Source: Clostridia bacterium
Lineage (GTDB): Bacteria > Bacillota > Clostridia > Christensenellales > CAG-1252
Direction: 5' to 3'
Length of the DNA stretch: 7,888 nucleotides
Assembly (NCBI GenBank): GCA_017455385.1
Contig: JAFTBD010000048.1
Location: 1-7,888 of the forward strand
In this document: piece after piece, positions 5,678-7,888 of the stretch
Layout: every line of letters begins with the position of its first letter
Numbering within the stretch: the stretch's first letter is position 1
Position numbers and translations under genes: made by a program
Notes under the pieces: model-generated
What the model saw: the letters and a program-made list of their open reading frames with translations, nothing else
Told to the model about the DNA's origin: nothing
The model's database searches: none

Positions 5678-7283
5678 GCGAGATCTTCTCGTACCTCGCT
5701 TCCAGTCCGACCATGAGCCACACCACGGAGGCCGCGGCGAGCAGGAATGATACCCCTCCGAGGATGAGGAAGGTGGTGAGCTCACCCCATAGGAAGATGC
5801 CCACCATGCCGAAGAGTCCGTACAAGACGGAGATCGTGAAGCCTACGAATAAGGTGATGAAGGTGGACGCATTGCCCACGCTGAGCTCCCCGTCGCCGCC
5901 CACCGCGAACTGCGGACGAGTGGTGTCGAGACGCACGGCGAAGCAGGTCACCGCCACCGACACGAAGAAAGCGATCCCGAAAGCGCCGAAAGCGAATTTC
6001 GCGCTCACCTGCCCCGACACCCATATCACTATCGCCGTAACAAGGATGGAGAGGGTGGAAACGAACATATAAAGAGCCAACTTGATGAGGACCTGCGTCC
6101 TGTAGCTGACGGGGACGATCTTCGTCAGATAGAAATTATCCCCTTCGCGAGAGACCGAAGACGCCGCGAAAGAGAGTATGATGGCGCAGAAAATGAGCAT
6201 CACCATCAGCGCGAGCGCGGGGACGATGATGGCGCCGATGGAGTTCTCGCCCATCGTGGCGGCGAGACGATTACAGGAATACACCATCACGGGCGCCGCG
6301 ACCGCCATGCAGAGATACTGGAAAGAGTAATTGCTGCTGCGGAAGATGTCGAGAAATTCTCTGTAGAAGATGGAGAGGGTCGGCTGACGCACCTTGTTCT
6401 TCGTGACTTTGGTGAAGGTGGCACCGCCCCCTTCGATGTCGCGCAGGATGGTATTGAGGTAATGCTTCTTATTGAGGAAGACCGCCCCGACCACGAAGAC
6501 AGCCACCACGGCAAGGGAGATAAGACTGCTGCCCACTCTCCACTCACCGATGAGCATATAGGCGAAGAAATTCGCGGGATAGATATATTTCGCCGCTTTG
6601 CTGACGATGACCATCGTGTCCTTGCTGAAAAAGCTCATCGCTTCTTCCTTCATATAGTCTACGACGCCCTGAATGACGCGCATATAGATGGCGAAGCCGA
6701 CCGCCACCATGATGACGGAGACCAGAAGCGAGAGCGTGAACATATTCTTGGTGCGGGAGCTGATCTGCATGACGGGGATCGCCAAGAGGTTGGAGATCGC
6801 CAAGGGAAGCGCGATGATGAATATCATCACCACCGGCATCAAGACGTAATACGTCCAAGTCTGCTTGGTCACGAGCCCGAAGATGATGAAAACGGGGAGC
6901 TCCACCACGACGGTGAAGATGACCTGATACATCACCAAGATGGATATCTTGGACGCGAAGACCGCGCCTGCGGACACGGGGAATCGCATCAATAGTTCGT
7001 TATCGCCGCTGCGGAATAGGTTCTTGATGACCGAGCTGATACCGAATAGGACGAGGATCAGCATCGAGAGCGCAATGAAGAGCACCAAAAATTCTTTGCT
7101 CATATCGTAGAGGTCGAACATGGAGACCAATTGCTTGATGCCGAAAATATAGAGGAAATAGACCAGCGCGAAGAGCACCACGAAAAGCGTTATCTTCAGC
7201 GCTGTAGCCACCGGGCGGCTGTCGCCGCGCGTACCGAAGCGCGACTTGAGTTCCAAACGGAAAAGGGTCTTAAATTCTTTCAT
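5670..7283 (-). CDS. ABC-2-type exporter permease, about 12 membrane segments
   Basis: This is the membrane subunit (537 residues) of the ABC transporter whose ATPase lies immediately upstream. A cytoplasmic N-terminus (MKEFKTLFRLELKSRFG) precedes hydrophobic segments at about 28-50, 64-86, 108-137, 145-172, 180-201, 251-271, 320-337, 349-376, 398-424, 428-450, 474-497 and 501-527. Two similar hydrophilic motifs follow comparable membrane segments: RSGDNELLMRFPVS (91-104) and SREGDNFYLTKIVPVS (378-393). This suggests an internal duplication into two halves. The second motif and the later LDTTRPQF stretch (452-459) resemble large 'putative ABC exporter' permeases. The ATG at 7281-7283 overlaps the ATPase stop by 4 nt, and a GGAG at 7292-7295 sits 8 nt upstream, so the start is secure. 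The stop lies inside the Shine-Dalgarno region of the next gene. The function as an exporter is solid; the substrate is unknown. Confidence 0.93.
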   Translation of the reverse strand: MKEFKTLFRLELKSRFGTRGDSRPVATALKITLFVVLFALVYFLYIFGIKQLVSMFDLYDMSKEFLVLFIALSMLILVLFGISSVIKNLFRSGDNELLMRFPVSAGAVFASKISILVMYQVIFTVVVELPVFIIFGLVTKQTWTYYVLMPVVMIFIIALPLAISNLLAIPVMQISSRTKNMFTLSLLVSVIMVAVGFAIYMRVIQGVVDYMKEEAMSFFSKDTMVIVSKAAKYIYPANFFAYMLIGEWRVGSSLISLAVVAVFVVGAVFLNKKHYLNTILRDIEGGGATFTKVTKNKVRQPTLSIFYREFLDIFRSSNYSFQYLCMAVAAPVMVYSCNRLAATMGENSIGAIIVPALALMVMLIFCAIILSFAASSVSREGDNFYLTKIVPVSYRTQVLIKLALYMFVSTLSILVTAIVIWVSGQVSAKFAFGAFGIAFFVSVAVTCFAVRLDTTRPQFAVGGDGELSVGNASTFITLFVGFTISVLYGLFGMVGIFLWGELTTFLILGGVSFLLAAASVVWLMVGLEARYEKISQR

Positions 7284-7888
7284 GCCTGATTCTCCGCCAT
7301 CGTATAGCTGCGGAAGACGTTCTCGAGCGTCTCGCGCCTCCCTTCTTCGTGCAGGTCGATGACCTCGCAGAGTTCACCGTCGTGGATGATGGCGACTCTG
7401 TCACAGAGCTTGGAAACGAGGTCGATATTATGCGAGGAGAAGAAGACGGTATTCCCTTCCGCCGTGTGCGCCTTCATCTCGTCGATGATGTCGAACATCG
7501 ACTGGGGATCGAGACCGACCATCGGCTCGTCCAAGACCCACAGCTTCGGGTTATGGATGAGGGCGGCGATGATACAGATCTTCTGCTTCATACCGTGGGA
7601 ATATCCTTTGATCTGCCTGTCCGCGGCGAAGGTGATCTTGAACATCTTGAGGTATCTGTTCAGTCTCTCCTCTCTCTCTTCGAGCGGCACGCCGTAAAGA
7701 TCGGCGATATAGTTGACGTACTCTCTGCCCGTCAGCTTCTCGTAGACCGAGTGATTGTCGGGGACGTAGCCGATATTCTTCTTGGCGTTGATGGGGTCTT
7801 TCTTCATATCGTACCCGCACACGATGATCTCACCGCTGTCATAGGGGTGGATGCCGGTAATGCATTTGATGGTCGTGGATTTGCCCGC
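7280..7888 (-). CDS. ABC transporter ATP-binding protein, N-terminus cut off by the window edge
   Basis: This is the nucleotide-binding subunit of an ABC transporter; it hydrolyses ATP at the inner membrane face to drive the permease encoded next. The frame is open to the right edge, leaving 202 residues, so roughly 35-40 N-terminal residues are missing from a family of about 240. Visible motifs, numbered from the first residue in the window, are: the end of Walker A (AGKSTT, 1-6), the Q-loop region (IGYVPDN, 39-45), the signature YSHGMKQ (96-102), Walker B LWVLDEP (116-122), D-loop GLDP (125-128) and H-loop SSH (151-153). The signature form and the context of one ABC-2 permease place it in the broad EcsA/BcrA-type exporter group. 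The Q-loop position, usually Q or E, appears to be D. The TGA stop overlaps the permease ATG in ATGA. A specific substrate cannot be assigned. Confidence 0.96.
   Translation of the reverse strand, partial: AGKSTTIKCITGIHPYDSGEIIVCGYDMKKDPINAKKNIGYVPDNHSVYEKLTGREYVNYIADLYGVPLEEREERLNRYLKMFKITFAADRQIKGYSHGMKQKICIIAALIHNPKLWVLDEPMVGLDPQSMFDIIDEMKAHTAEGNTVFFSSHNIDLVSKLCDRVAIIHDGELCEVIDLHEEGRRETLENVFRSYTMAENQA

Noticed and set aside
5668..5721. Longer ATG start at 5721 for the 894-residue protein
   Set aside because: It would overlap the permease by about 50 nt and add a charged leader absent from the paralogue. The GTG at 5667 has a strong, well-placed ribosome binding site.
6462..6995. Open frame of 177 codons on the plus strand
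   Set aside because: It is antisense to the membrane segments of the permease, and its Asp/His-rich composition is what reversed hydrophobic codons give.
7280..7888. Naming the transporter ecsAB or bcrAB
   Set aside because: The ATPase motifs are shared by many ABC-2 exporters and the permease is larger and double-length, so a gene symbol would overstate the evidence.

Overview
The window holds one apparent operon on the minus strand, read from the right edge to the left. Its order is: the 3' part of an ABC transporter ATPase (cut by the right edge), an ABC-2-type exporter permease of 537 residues, and two very large tandem paralogous exported proteins of 894 and 899 residues. The operon ends in a 266-base non-coding tail. 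Gene junctions are tight: a 4-nt ATGA overlap, a 2-nt gap and a 16-nt gap. This supports a single transcript with translational coupling. No promoter is visible, so it should lie beyond the right edge.

The ATPase has signature, Walker B, D-loop and H-loop motifs, plus the end of Walker A at the edge. The permease has about 12 hydrophobic segments and looks like two related halves. Both large proteins have an N-terminal hydrophobic export or anchor segment, several bacterial Ig-like (BIg2-type) repeats, a pectate-lyase-like parallel beta-helix stretch with a regularly spaced cysteine series, and a shared C-terminal domain that I cannot assign. A reasonable inference is a cell-surface module in which the exporter and the large extracellular proteins act together. 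The substrate and purpose cannot be read from the sequence.

The left end is the most unusual part. At 101-281 an element of about 180 bp is closed by a perfect 10-bp inverted repeat. Its right arm is the last codons of the final gene, and its left arm is followed on the minus strand by a run of seven T. Inside are further nested stems and three hairpins, so the minus-strand transcript is predicted to fold into a rod with a branched head and a terminator-like end. To its left, 1-71 is an array of miniature hairpins with unrelated stems, separated by an invariant AATTCAT.

The organism is most likely a member of the Bacillota (class Clostridia, probably an uncultured gut lineage). The reasons are purine-rich Shine-Dalgarno sites, an EcsA/BcrA-like ATPase with an ABC-2 permease, BIg2-rich exported proteins and moderately high GC. 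This is inference, and no marker gene is present. No tRNA, rRNA, CRISPR array or transposase gene was seen.
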